From Arcobacter cryaerophilus gv. crypticus (GTDB lineage: Bacteria > Campylobacterota > Campylobacteria > Campylobacterales > Arcobacteraceae), in the NCBI RefSeq assembly GCF_002993025.1, contig NZ_NXGI01000016.1:1-43594 (forward strand): a stretch of DNA of 43,594 nt, given 5' to 3'. Numbering within the stretch: position 1 is the first letter of the stretch; each line of letters starts with the position of its first letter. The notes under the pieces are model-generated. The model did no database searches. It had not been told where the DNA came from and worked only from the letters and a program-made list of their open reading frames with translations. Below, in pieces: positions 23,609 through 32,728 of the stretch. A program made the translations under genes and the position numbers.

Positions 23609-26437
23609 ATGAGTACGCAAAGCGAAGCACTATTAGAAGAAAATTTATTAAAACAACTCCAAAGTTTAGGGTATGAAAGAGTTGTTATTAAAAATGATAA
23701 AGAGTTAGAAGATAATCTAAAAATTCAACTTGAAAAGCATAATAAAACAACTATTAGTGATAATGAATTTAAAAGAGTTCTAAATCATCTAAATAAAGGA
23801 AATGTTTTTGAAAAAGCAAAAATATTAAGAGATAAATTTGTTTTACTTTGTGATGATGGAACAAGTAAATATATTGAATTTTTAGATTCTGAACATTGGT
23901 GTCAAAATCTATTTCAAGTAACTTCTCAAGTAAGTGTTGAAGGTATTTATAAAACTAGATATGATGTAACTATTTTAATTAATGGACTTCCTTTATGCCA
24001 AATAGAGTTAAAAAGAAGTGGCTTAGAGCTAAAAGAAGCATTTAATCAAACACTTAGATATAAAAGACACTCATATAGCTCTAATAATGCTTTATTTAAC
24101 TATATCCAACTATTTGTAATATCAAATAATGTTAATACGAAATACTACTCTAATAATAAACTAGAATCTATGAATTTTAAACAAACTTTCTATTGGAGTG
24201 ATAAAAACAATAAACGAATAGATAGTTTAAATGAATTTGCAACAAATTTCCTAGAAAAATGCCACTTATCTAAAATGATTTGTAAATATATCGTTTTAGC
24301 TCAAGCTACAAAATCCCTAATGGTTCTAAGACCTTATCAATTTTGGGCAGTTGAAGCTATTATTGAGCGAATTAGAGATACAAATAAAAATGGATATATT
24401 TGGCATACAACTGGAAGTGGAAAAACTCTAACATCTTTTAAAACAGCTCAAATTCTAATGAAACTTCCAAAAGTTGAAAAAGTAGTATTTGTTGTAGATA
24501 GAAAAGATTTAGATTATCAAACAACAAAAGAGTTTAATAGCTTTAGTGATGGAAGTGTTGATGGAACTGATAATACAAAAACTCTTGTAAAACAGTTTAC
24601 TGATGATACAAAACTAATTGTTACAACTATTCAAAAGCTAAATACTGCAATTTCAAAAAAACAGTATTTAGAACAAATGAGTATAGTAAAAGATAAAAAT
24701 ATTGTATTTATCTTTGATGAGTGTCATAGAAGCCAATTTGGTGAAACTCATTTAGCTATTACAAAATTCTTTACAAATAATCAAATGATAGGATTTACAG
24801 GTACTCCAATATTTGTAGATAATGCAACAGGAAATGCTCTTGGAAAAAGAACCACAAAAGAGCTATTTGATGAGTGTTTACATAAATATGTAATTACTGA
24901 TGCTATTAATGATGAGAATGTTTTAAAATTCTCTGTTGAGTATATAGGTAAATATAAACAAAAAGAAAATAGTGTAACAAATATTGATATTGCTGTTGAA
25001 GATATTGATAAAAAAGAGCTTCTTGAAAGTAGTGATAGAATTGAAAAAATTGTTGATTACATAATTGCTAATCATGATAGAAAAACTCACTCAAAAGAGT
25101 TTACAGCTATGATGTGTGTATCTTCAGTTGAAATGCTTATAAAATATTATGAACTATTTAAAAGCAAAAACCATAATTTAAAAATTGCAACAATCTTTTC
25201 ATATAGTGCAAATGAAGATGATAAAGATGCAACAGGAATTGTTGATTTAGAAGAAGCTGAAGGTGCATTTGTTGATGAAGAGCATATAAATAAACACTCT
25301 AGAGAAAAACTAGATGAGTTTATTGAATATTATAATAAAATGTTTGGATGCAAATACTCCACAAAAGATTCTCAAAGTTTTTATAACTACTACAACGATA
25401 TTTCAAAAAGAGTTAAACAAAAAGAGATAGATATTTTACTTGTTGTAAATATGTTTTTAACTGGATTTGATAGTAAAACTCTAAATACACTTTATGTTGA
25501 TAAAAATTTAAAATATCATGGATTAATACAAGCATTTAGTAGAACAAATAGAATATTAAATGAACAAAAATCTCAAGGTAATATAGTTTGTTTTAGAAAT
25601 TTAAAAACTGCTACTGATGATGCAATTGCACTTTTTTCAAACAAAGACGCAAAAGAGATAATTATAATGCAACCATATGAAAGTTATGTAGAAACTTTCA
25701 ATGAAAAATATGATGCTTTAAAATTAATTGTTCCAACAGTTAGTAGTGTTAGTGACTTATATAGTGAAGAAGAGAAACTAGAGTTTATAAAAGCATTTAG
25801 AGAGCTATTAAGAGTAAAGAATATTTTAGGTGGATTTAGTGATTTTAAATGGGATGATTTAAAGATACTAGAGCAAGAGTTTGAAAATTATATGAGTAAA
25901 TACCTTGATTTAAAACCAAGTGTTAATCCTAATAAAGAAAAGGTATCTATTTTAGAAGATGTGGACTTTGAGTTAGAGCTAATTCATAAAGATGAGATAA
26001 ATGTTACATATATTTTAAAGCTTCTTGGTTTATTTAAAGATAATGACAATGAAGAACAAAAAGCTAAACAAAAAGAAGAGATTTCAAACTTACTAAATAA
26101 TAACCCTCAACTTAGAAGTAAACGAGAATTAATAGAAAAATTCATCAATGAAAATCTAGTAAAAATTGATAACAGTGATAGCATTGAAGATGAATTTATA
26201 AAATTCTGGGATGAAGAAAAAGTAAAAGCATTTGAACAAATTGCAAATGAAGAAAATCTAAATAAAGATGAACTAAAAAAAGTAGTTGATACATATATTT
26301 ATGAACAAAGAGAACCACTTCCAAATGATATTGCTAAAACATTAAATATTGCTCCAAAATATTTAGAGAGAAAAACTATAGTTACAAGGGTTTTAGAAAG
26401 AATAGTTGGGTTTGTTGATAAGTTTTATGAAAGTTAA
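23609..26437 (+). CDS. hsdR: Type I restriction-modification system, endonuclease/translocase subunit
   Basis: HsdR (942 aa) translocates DNA with its helicase motor and cleaves at distance. The N-terminal nuclease reads YDVTILINGLPLCQIELKRSG (split pattern D..E-x-K). Motor motifs are WHTTGSGKT (265-273), FVVDRKDLD, IFDECHRSQFG, GFTGTP, MFLTGFDSKTLNTLYVDK and QAFSRTNR. I start at the ATG at 23609 with AGGAAAA upstream; a longer frame from TTG at 23564 overlaps Abi-alpha and lacks a site. The gene is intact and completes the type I system. Confidence 0.95.
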   Translation: MSTQSEALLEENLLKQLQSLGYERVVIKNDKELEDNLKIQLEKHNKTTISDNEFKRVLNHLNKGNVFEKAKILRDKFVLLCDDGTSKYIEFLDSEHWCQNLFQVTSQVSVEGIYKTRYDVTILINGLPLCQIELKRSGLELKEAFNQTLRYKRHSYSSNNALFNYIQLFVISNNVNTKYYSNNKLESMNFKQTFYWSDKNNKRIDSLNEFATNFLEKCHLSKMICKYIVLAQATKSLMVLRPYQFWAVEAIIERIRDTNKNGYIWHTTGSGKTLTSFKTAQILMKLPKVEKVVFVVDRKDLDYQTTKEFNSFSDGSVDGTDNTKTLVKQFTDDTKLIVTTIQKLNTAISKKQYLEQMSIVKDKNIVFIFDECHRSQFGETHLAITKFFTNNQMIGFTGTPIFVDNATGNALGKRTTKELFDECLHKYVITDAINDENVLKFSVEYIGKYKQKENSVTNIDIAVEDIDKKELLESSDRIEKIVDYIIANHDRKTHSKEFTAMMCVSSVEMLIKYYELFKSKNHNLKIATIFSYSANEDDKDATGIVDLEEAEGAFVDEEHINKHSREKLDEFIEYYNKMFGCKYSTKDSQSFYNYYNDISKRVKQKEIDILLVVNMFLTGFDSKTLNTLYVDKNLKYHGLIQAFSRTNRILNEQKSQGNIVCFRNLKTATDDAIALFSNKDAKEIIIMQPYESYVETFNEKYDALKLIVPTVSSVSDLYSEEEKLEFIKAFRELLRVKNILGGFSDFKWDDLKILEQEFENYMSKYLDLKPSVNPNKEKVSILEDVDFELELIHKDEINVTYILKLLGLFKDNDNEEQKAKQKEEISNLLNNNPQLRSKRELIEKFINENLVKIDNSDSIEDEFIKFWDEEKVKAFEQIANEENLNKDELKKVVDTYIYEQREPLPNDIAKTLNIAPKYLERKTIVTRVLERIVGFVDKFYES

Positions 26438-26467
26438 ATAGTATTAATTTACTAATAAATAAATACT

Positions 26468-26505
26468 AAAGTGATATTAATATAATAGTAAATTAATATC
26501 ACTTT
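26468..26505. terminator. Perfect 14-bp inverted repeat between hsdR and parA
   Basis: AAAGTGATATTAAT (26468-26481) and ATTAATATCACTTT (26492-26505) are perfect inverted repeats with a 10-base loop, 30 bases after the hsdR stop. The T-run is short, so termination is possible but not certain. An alternative is an operator for the partition genes, because a related TTAGTAA/TTACTAA palindrome follows parA. Confidence 0.45.
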
Positions 26506-26543
26506 ATATATAATTATTCATATAAATAATCTAAGGAATTTTG

Positions 26544-27206
26544 ATGATAATTTCAGTTTGTAATGAAAAAGGTGGTAGTGGAAAAACTACAATTGCTTTA
26601 AATATTGCAGTAAAACTAGGGCTTTTAAAAGAAGATACTTTGCTTATTGATGCGGATCCTCAAAGAAGTATTGAAGTATTTACAAATATTAGAGCTAATG
26701 AAAATATTGATCTTATTTTTAATACTGTTTCTAAATTTGGAACAAGCCTTGGTAAAGAAGTTAAAAGTTTACAAAATAAATACTCTTCTATTGTAATTGA
26801 TACAGGTGGAAGAGATAGTGAAGAGATGAGACAAGCATTAGCAATTAGTGATTTAGTAATTATTCCTACACTTCCTAGTGATTTAGATATTGCTGTTTTA
26901 AATAAAATGATAAATTTATTTAATCAAGCTAAAGCTTTTAACCCAAATGCTAAAGCATTAATTACTATTTCAAAAGCTAGCCCAAATCCTTTTTTAACTA
27001 AAAAGATAGAAGATTTAAAACAATATATTAAAGATAAAAATCTTGAAGATATTAAACTTTGTGAAAGTGTAATATTTGAGAGAGAAGCATATAAAAACTC
27101 TTTTTCAAATGGCTTAGGTATTTTAGAATTCCTTGATGAAAAGTCTAAAGCTTATCAAGATTTTAATAACTTCTTTGATGAATTAGTTGAATATGTAAAT
27201 AGTTAA
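26544..27206 (+). CDS. parA: ParA-type partition ATPase
   Basis: 220 residues with the ParA deviant Walker A ISVCNEKGGSGKTTIALNIA, then LLIDADPQRS and Walker B IVIDTGGRDS. It is a short ParA without an N-terminal HTH, as in plasmid type Ib systems that pair with a small RHH protein. TTG at 26541 immediately precedes the ATG at 26544; TAAGGA spacing favours the ATG. It likely positions an element or plasmid at cell division, so its presence here suggests a plasmid origin for this part. Confidence 0.9.
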   Translation: MIISVCNEKGGSGKTTIALNIAVKLGLLKEDTLLIDADPQRSIEVFTNIRANENIDLIFNTVSKFGTSLGKEVKSLQNKYSSIVIDTGGRDSEEMRQALAISDLVIIPTLPSDLDIAVLNKMINLFNQAKAFNPNAKALITISKASPNPFLTKKIEDLKQYIKDKNLEDIKLCESVIFEREAYKNSFSNGLGILEFLDEKSKAYQDFNNFFDELVEYVNS

Positions 27207-27224
27207 TTAGTAATTATTTACTAA
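27207..27224. promoter_or_regulatory. Palindrome between parA and the RHH gene
   Basis: TTAGTAA-TTAT-TTACTAA follows the parA stop codon directly. A similar TTACTAATAAAT string lies upstream of parA at about 26449-26460. RHH partition proteins bind short repeats near their operons, so these may be centromere or operator half-sites. This is inferred from position. Confidence 0.35.
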
Positions 27225-27264
27225 TAAATTAATATTAATATATTTATAAAATAAAGGTTATAAA

Positions 27265-27558
27265 ATGAAAGAATCAATATTTAAGAAAAATGAAAAAAAA
27301 TCATTTGCATTTGTTGAAGACCAAAATACTCAAAATAATGTGAATGAATTAAATGAATTTGTAAACTCTGGAAGAGGGCAGACTAAAAAAGTTTTAAATC
27401 CAAAAGGTAGACCAAAACTTGAACTTGATGAACTAAAACAAGAACAAATAGTAATTTACCTTACTAAAGAACAAAAAGATGAAATTACTAAAAAAGCAAA
27501 ACAATCATCTCTTAGTGTTTCAAAATATGTGATGCTTAAAGTATTTGGTATAAATTAA
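27265..27558 (+). CDS. Small ribbon-helix-helix partition protein (ParB/ParG-like)
   Basis: 97 residues. A flexible, Asn/Lys-rich N-terminal ~55 is followed by a GRPKLE hinge. The C-terminal RHH fold has QEQIVIYLTKEQ as the ribbon, then EITKKAKQSSLSVSKYVMLKV as two helices. Small RHH proteins with disordered N-termini (ParG-like) act with short ParA proteins as centromere binders and autorepressors. It is 58 bases downstream of parA with an AAAGG site. Confidence 0.82.
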   Translation: MKESIFKKNEKKSFAFVEDQNTQNNVNELNEFVNSGRGQTKKVLNPKGRPKLELDELKQEQIVIYLTKEQKDEITKKAKQSSLSVSKYVMLKVFGIN

Positions 27559-27599
27559 CATTAGAGTAAATAAACTTATGAAATTAAAAGGTATAAATA

Positions 27600-27701
27600 A
27601 TGATAATGCAAAATTTACAAAATGAATTAATTAGTTTTATAGTAATAGCTTTGGTTGTTATACTTTTTGCTTATTATGAATTTAAAATACGAAACAAATA
27701 A
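27600..27701 (+). CDS. Possible small membrane peptide (33 aa)
   Basis: An open frame of 33 codons with AAAAGGTATAA ahead of its ATG. The product is mostly one hydrophobic helix (LISFIVIALVVILFAYYE) followed by a basic tail. The size and layout resemble small type I toxins or small inner-membrane proteins. It sits 41 bases after the partition gene. Whether it is expressed cannot be told from sequence. Confidence 0.45.
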   Translation: MIMQNLQNELISFIVIALVVILFAYYEFKIRNK

Positions 27702-27851
27702 AAATATTCAGAATTTATTTTTATAATAAGAAAATTCATAAAAGCTAAAACTATTAATAATTACTTCAATTTTAACTTAATGAATTTTTTATAATTTTCA
27801 ATAAATGTTATTTTCAAAATAATATAAAAGTGACATTTAAAATACATCGTA

Positions 27852-27868
27852 AAACACTTGTTTTCCGA
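27852..27868 (+). repeat. 17-bp direct repeat, left of the formate dehydrogenase block
   Basis: AAACACTTGTTTTCCGA here is identical to 35841-35857. About 60-90 bases further on, both places carry a TTTCCG/TTTTCG inverted repeat ending in GTATATA. The two copies bracket the fdh operon and its truncated fdhD. The remainder of 27702-28024 is A/T-rich with no gene that I can support. Confidence 0.6.
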
Positions 27869-28024
27869 GATTTAAGAATTTTATGTATTTATTTAATTTA
27901 ATATTTTATACGAAAACTACAAAGAAGTTTTTCGACTAATGTCGGAAAATAGTATGGTTATTTTCGTATATAAACCAAATAATAAGAAATCTTTACAATT
28001 ATTGGAAAAAAGTAAAAATTATTT

Positions 28025-28273
28025 TTATAGACTTAGAGTATTATTTATAATCTCTTCTATGTCAGCAATAGAAGAGATTACATTCTCACTCATTAAAAAA
28101 CCAATTGCATGTGCATCTTGGTCTTTTGGGATTGTCATCATAGATATAGCTTTTTCTCCGTTTAAATAAAGGTTTAGACGTGCTTCTTCAATTGTCACGT
28201 CTTCAACCATATTGGCTTCATTTTCTATAAGTTTGTCAATAATTACGGTTTTTAAATATTTGCTATTATCCAT
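28025..28273 (-). pseudogene. fdhD: fdhD, truncated to its N-terminal third
   Basis: 82 residues match the start of FdhD, the sulfurtransferase that activates formate dehydrogenase: EEARLNLYLNGEKAISMMTIPKDQDAHAIGFLMSENVI aligns with the usual EPL.I.VNG......RTPGDD.ELA.GFL..EG. pattern. The family is about 260 aa. The cysteine-containing catalytic loop and the rest are missing after a stop at 28025. Downstream sequence shows no continuation. The break adjoins the accessory region to the left, so the 3' part was probably lost by insertion or deletion. A functional copy would be needed elsewhere. Confidence 0.75.
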
Positions 28274-28283
28274 AGTTTTCCTT

Positions 28284-28304
28284 AATATGCAAATTTTGCA
28301 TATT
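28284..28304. promoter_or_regulatory. Perfect 21-bp palindrome ahead of the fdhD remnant
   Basis: AATATGCAAA-T-TTTGCATATT is a perfect palindrome with a 1-base centre, between fdhC's terminator and the fdhD fragment. Its shape suggests a dimeric regulator site or a separate promoter region for fdhD. No T-run follows that would make it a terminator. Confidence 0.5.
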
Positions 28305-28324
28305 TAAAATCTTTTTTTAAATAG

Positions 28325-28343
28325 AAAAAGCCCTAAAGCTTTT
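28325..28343 (-). terminator. Likely terminator after fdhC
   Basis: On the minus strand AAAAGC-TTTAGG-GCTTTTT directly follows the fdhC stop. A short stem with a U-rich end (GCTTTTTCTATTT) makes a modest intrinsic terminator. It would separate the fdh operon from the fdhD remnant. Confidence 0.55.
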
Positions 28344-28344
28344 C

Positions 28345-29310
28345 CTATCTTTTTAATAAATCTTTATCCTCTTCTAATACATCTGGTCTTATTTGCTCTA
28401 AGTACTCAATTGGCAATTTCCCAGTTATCACACCTGGAATATAACCTTTTACTGAAACAAAGTATGAATATACTGTTTCAAATGTAAAGAAAGAAATAAT
28501 TGCACTACCCATAAAATGGATAAATAGAATAAATCTTTTTATCTGTATTGTTTGTGCATGCGTTGCTGCATCTGGAAACATATACCATATTATAAAACCA
28601 CTTAATACAAGTAAAAAACCAAATGCAACATACATATAGTAGTTGATTCTATTCATAGGTTCATATTTTCCTCTTAAAAAGAATTTATGCCATATTTTAG
28701 AACTAGGTCTTACAAAGTATTTATGATCTTTAAATGCAATAACTGTAACAATAAACCAAACTGGAATCCAAGCAACACCAACAACTTCATGTGTAGCTCT
28801 CATAAGTCGAGGAATATATCCTCCACCTGTCCAGTTTCCAAATGTTATTGAAAAACCAGTTATAAACAGATAAATCATAATTACAATATTTAACAAAATA
28901 ACAACTCTTTGAAAAAGTGAATAAACTTGCACTTTCTCATTTTCTCTTGTAATTTTTGCTTGTTTTCTACCTTTTGCAACAATAAACATTATTGTAAACA
29001 GACAAAATTCAAATAAAAATACCCAAGGAAGAAGATGTTGTCTCTCTTCAAATGCTCTTATAACTTCAGGAGCAATTGCATCATATCTAGGTCCAAAAAG
29101 ACCTACTTCCATCTGTTGATACTGTGTTAAACTATCAAAAGGTACAATTTGTCCAGTAAAATTACCTTTTAACATTTGCATTAAAAATTGGTAAACATAG
29201 TTTATATCAGCTATTGAGGCCAACCAAAAATACCAATATGTTAAAAGTATGAACAAAAAGCCTACAATTAAGTAAGCTTTATATTCACTTAGAAAACTTT
29301 TATTTTCCAT
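28345..29310 (-). CDS. fdhC: Formate dehydrogenase cytochrome b subunit
   Basis: 321 residues with several membrane helices (about 12-32, 94-112, 134-155, 176-197, 224-246, 260-280). It carries haem-ligand histidines such as RATHEVVG and FIHFMGSA. This is the gamma subunit that anchors FdhAB to the inner membrane and passes electrons to menaquinone. The family is the Campylobacter FdhC type, longer than E. coli FdnI. It follows fdhB by 5 bases. Confidence 0.92.
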   Translation of the reverse strand: MENKSFLSEYKAYLIVGFLFILLTYWYFWLASIADINYVYQFLMQMLKGNFTGQIVPFDSLTQYQQMEVGLFGPRYDAIAPEVIRAFEERQHLLPWVFLFEFCLFTIMFIVAKGRKQAKITRENEKVQVYSLFQRVVILLNIVIMIYLFITGFSITFGNWTGGGYIPRLMRATHEVVGVAWIPVWFIVTVIAFKDHKYFVRPSSKIWHKFFLRGKYEPMNRINYYMYVAFGFLLVLSGFIIWYMFPDAATHAQTIQIKRFILFIHFMGSAIISFFTFETVYSYFVSVKGYIPGVITGKLPIEYLEQIRPDVLEEDKDLLKR

Positions 29311-29315
29311 ATGCT

Positions 29316-29888
29316 TTATACTCCATGTCCATAAGAAGCTACTCTTTCTCTATATATATTTGATACAGATTCAGCATCTCCTACAAGTAATGCTTTTGTT
29401 GAACACATTGAAGCACATACAGGAACTTTACCTTCAGCAATTCTATTTTGTCCATATAGTTTTCTTTCTTTTTCACTGTTTGTCTCTTCTGGACCACCAG
29501 CACACATAGTACATTTATCCATAACACCTTTTGTACCAAAAGCACCATTTTTAGGAAATTGTGGAGCACCAAAAGGACAAGCATATAAACAGTAAGAGCA
29601 TCCTATACATTTGTTTTTATCATGAAGCACAATTCCATCTTCTCTGATATAAAAACAATCTACTGGACAAACTTGCTCACAAGGTGCATCTGTACAATGC
29701 ATACAAGCTACTGAAGTAGAAAACTCTTTTCCAATAATACCTTCATTTATAGTTACTACTTTTCTTCTACTTATCTCAACTGGTAATTTGTGAGCTTCAG
29801 CACAAGCAACAGAGCAACCATCACAATGAATACATCTATTTTCATCACAATAGAACTTCATTCTTGCAAAATCATATTTTTTACTCAT
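29316..29888 (-). CDS. fdhB: Formate dehydrogenase iron-sulfur subunit
   Basis: 190 residues with four ferredoxin-type cysteine clusters: CDENRCIHCDGCSVAC, CMHCTDAPCEQVCPVDC, CIGCSYCLYACPFG and CTMCAGG...CASMC. They should hold four [4Fe-4S] clusters and carry electrons from FdhA to FdhC. No C-terminal membrane anchor is present, unlike E. coli FdnH. It lies 10 bases after fdhA. Confidence 0.94.
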   Translation of the reverse strand: MSKKYDFARMKFYCDENRCIHCDGCSVACAEAHKLPVEISRRKVVTINEGIIGKEFSTSVACMHCTDAPCEQVCPVDCFYIREDGIVLHDKNKCIGCSYCLYACPFGAPQFPKNGAFGTKGVMDKCTMCAGGPEETNSEKERKLYGQNRIAEGKVPVCASMCSTKALLVGDAESVSNIYRERVASYGHGV

Positions 29889-29898
29889 GTTACTTCTC

Positions 29899-32718
29899 CT
29901 AAGCTTTTTCTATTCTACATAAACCAGTTTTTGTTTCTGGAATTTGAGTCATAATGTCATATCCATAACCAACTACAGTATTTGCAGCTTCACCTGTTGA
30001 ATAAGGTTTTGTACCTTTTGGATACTTATGTCCTAAATCCTCACCTTGGAATTTACCCATAAAGTGAAATGGCATAAATACAGTTTTTTCATCAACACTA
30101 TAAGAGTATTTAGCTTTTACATGAATTTTTGTACCTTCAACACCATGAACCCAAACCATATCACCATCTCTAATACCAAGATTTGATGCTAAATTTGGAT
30201 TAATATCGACAAACATTTCACCATCTAATTTAGATAGATACATACTAGCTCTAGTTTCAGCTCCAGCACCACTATGAGTAACTAATCTTCCAGTTATCAT
30301 AATTATTGGGAAATCTTTTGCCCAATCTTGTTTATTTTGTTTAGATGCATATTGAGTATCCACTCTAAAATGATCTTTTTTATCAGGATAAGTTGGATAC
30401 TTTTCTACCATTTTAATATTTGGAGAATGAATTGGTTCTCTATGTAAAGGAATTTGATCAGGGAAATTCCAAGCTTTTGCTCTTGCTTTTCCATTACCAT
30501 AAGGTGTTAATTCTGCTTCAATTGCCTTTTTAACTAAAATTCCACTTATATCAGTTGCAAAATTTTTACCTGCTACAAGTTTTTTTTCATCTTCTGTTAA
30601 TTTTAATCCTAATGATTCTGCATTTTCTGCACTAATAGCTGGATGTCCCTTTTCTAAAGTAGAATTTTTAGTTGGAACATTTGCAATTAGACTTACTCCA
30701 TCTCTCTCAAGTCCCCAATTTACTCTAAATCCCATACCACCTTTAGAAACAGGTTTAGATGTATCATAAAGTATTGGACTTCCACAATGTGTTTCATTCC
30801 AACATGGCCATGGTAAACCATAGTATTCACCTTTCACTGGTCCTACTCCTTGAAGAGTAAACTCATTGAACAAGTGCCAATTCTCTTGGTGTTTTTTTAA
30901 TCTTTCAGGTAAATGTCCACCCATTCCAATAGATTTTACACCTCTTGCAATCTCTGTTGTAGCATCTTCTGGCCAATTAAAATTCCCTTTTCCATCACCT
31001 AGTGATTTTGTATATTCATTATAAAAACCTAATCTTTTTGCTAATTCAAACATTACAAAATGATCTGTTTTTGATTCATATAATGGTTCTACTATTTGAG
31101 ATCTCCATTGCACATTTCTTCCTGTTGCTGTTACGGAACCTGAAGTTTCAAATTGAGTTGCAATTGGAAGAATAAAAATATTATCTGTTTTATCTGTTAA
31201 AATAGCTGCTTCGTTTACAAATGGATCTCCAAGAACTAGTAAATCAACATTATCAAGTCCTTTTTTTACTTGCTGAACTTGTGCTGTTGAAGTAATACCA
31301 TTACCCATAACAATAAGTGCTTTTAAATTTGTTCCTGCATTATGAATTGCATCTTCGCCTTCTTGCCCTGCTATAACACCAGACCACCAACGAGCTAATG
31401 TAAATCCATTTTTATTCATCATCTCTTGATTTTTAAATCTTGATTTAACATAATCATAATCTACATTCCAAACATTAGAGAAATGTTTCCATGCTCCATC
31501 TGCTAAACCATAATATCCTGGAAGTGTTTCAGAAGAACAACCCATATCAGAAGCACCTTGAACATTATCATGTCCTCTTAAAATATTACATCCTCCACCT
31601 TCAACTCCCATATTTCCAAGAATCATTTGTAATATTGGACCTAATCTTGTATTTCCAGTTGCAATAGAATGTTGAGTTAATCCCATTGTCCAAACTAAAC
31701 ATGCAGGTTTAGATGTTGCAAATAATTTTGTAATTTGAACTAATTCTTCTGCTGGAACTCCTGTTACTTCTTCAACAACTTCAGGTGTCCATTTTTTAGC
31801 TTCTTCAAAAATATCTTCATATCCAAAAACTCTACTTTCTAGAAATTTTTTATCTTCCCATCCATTTTTCAATATTAGATGAATCATTCCATACATAAAT
31901 GCAATATCTGTTCCAGATCTAAGTCTTGAAAATAAATCTGCTTTTGCAGCAGTTTTAGTATATCTCGGCTCTACAACAATAAGTTTTGAGTTACTTCTTT
32001 CTTTAGCTTTTAAGAAATGTTGAAATCCAACAGGATGAGCAACAGCTGGATTTGCACCCATTATCAATATAGCTTTAGCTTTTTGTATATCACCTAAATG
32101 ATTTGTCATAGCTCCATAACCAAAAGTATTTGCAACTCCAGTTACTGTTGAACTATGACAAAGTCTAGCTTGATGATCGATATTATTTGTTCCATAAAAT
32201 GCTGCAAATTTTCTAAAGTAATAAGCTTGCTCATTACTCATTTTAGCTGATCCTAAAAACATAGTCGCATCTGGACCATCTATTTCTCTAATAGTTTTAA
32301 GTTGATTTGCAATTTTATCTAAAGCTTCATCCCAAGAAACTCTTTTCCATTGACCATTAACTTTTTCCATTGGATGTTTTAAACGAACTTCTGATCGAAC
32401 CATATCAATCATACTAGCTCCCTTACAACAAACCCCACCTAAAGATACAGGATGATCTTGAGCAACTTCTTGTCTTACCCATACACCATTATGAACCTCT
32501 GCCTTAACACCACAACCAACAGCACAAATTGTACAAATTGTTTTTACAATTTTTGAACCAGGAAATGGATTTTTAATCTCTTCTTGCGTTGCTGCTCTAG
32601 TTACACCAGAGTTAGCAAAAGCTGAAGTAGCGCCGAAAACACCAGCAAGTGCAGACATTTTTAAAAAACTTCTTCTACTTGCAACAGCGTTTAAAGCATC
32701 AATAGTATTTGCTGACAT
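29899..32718 (-). CDS. fdhA: Formate dehydrogenase catalytic subunit (Mo/W-bis-MGD, periplasmic)
   Basis: 939 residues. A twin-arginine signal SRRSFLKMSALAGVFG (R15-R16) shows export by Tat. A [4Fe-4S] motif follows (C62, C65, C69 and C97 or C98). The active-site residue is Cys187 in QARLCHSSTV, where many formate dehydrogenases have selenocysteine. There is no in-frame TGA, so this enzyme needs no Sec machinery. The C-terminal molydopterin dinucleotide-binding region (TGRLVTHSGAGAETR) is complete. It oxidises formate to CO2 in the periplasm. Confidence 0.96.
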   Translation of the reverse strand: MSANTIDALNAVASRRSFLKMSALAGVFGATSAFANSGVTRAATQEEIKNPFPGSKIVKTICTICAVGCGVKAEVHNGVWVRQEVAQDHPVSLGGVCCKGASMIDMVRSEVRLKHPMEKVNGQWKRVSWDEALDKIANQLKTIREIDGPDATMFLGSAKMSNEQAYYFRKFAAFYGTNNIDHQARLCHSSTVTGVANTFGYGAMTNHLGDIQKAKAILIMGANPAVAHPVGFQHFLKAKERSNSKLIVVEPRYTKTAAKADLFSRLRSGTDIAFMYGMIHLILKNGWEDKKFLESRVFGYEDIFEEAKKWTPEVVEEVTGVPAEELVQITKLFATSKPACLVWTMGLTQHSIATGNTRLGPILQMILGNMGVEGGGCNILRGHDNVQGASDMGCSSETLPGYYGLADGAWKHFSNVWNVDYDYVKSRFKNQEMMNKNGFTLARWWSGVIAGQEGEDAIHNAGTNLKALIVMGNGITSTAQVQQVKKGLDNVDLLVLGDPFVNEAAILTDKTDNIFILPIATQFETSGSVTATGRNVQWRSQIVEPLYESKTDHFVMFELAKRLGFYNEYTKSLGDGKGNFNWPEDATTEIARGVKSIGMGGHLPERLKKHQENWHLFNEFTLQGVGPVKGEYYGLPWPCWNETHCGSPILYDTSKPVSKGGMGFRVNWGLERDGVSLIANVPTKNSTLEKGHPAISAENAESLGLKLTEDEKKLVAGKNFATDISGILVKKAIEAELTPYGNGKARAKAWNFPDQIPLHREPIHSPNIKMVEKYPTYPDKKDHFRVDTQYASKQNKQDWAKDFPIIMITGRLVTHSGAGAETRASMYLSKLDGEMFVDINPNLASNLGIRDGDMVWVHGVEGTKIHVKAKYSYSVDEKTVFMPFHFMGKFQGEDLGHKYPKGTKPYSTGEAANTVVGYGYDIMTQIPETKTGLCRIEKA

Positions 32719-32728
32719 ATATTATCCT

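Noticed and set aside
27939-28169. 76-codon plus-strand ORF
   Set aside because: It lies opposite the fdhD fragment, whose minus-strand translation matches FdhD; the plus-strand reading matches nothing and has no ribosome-binding site.
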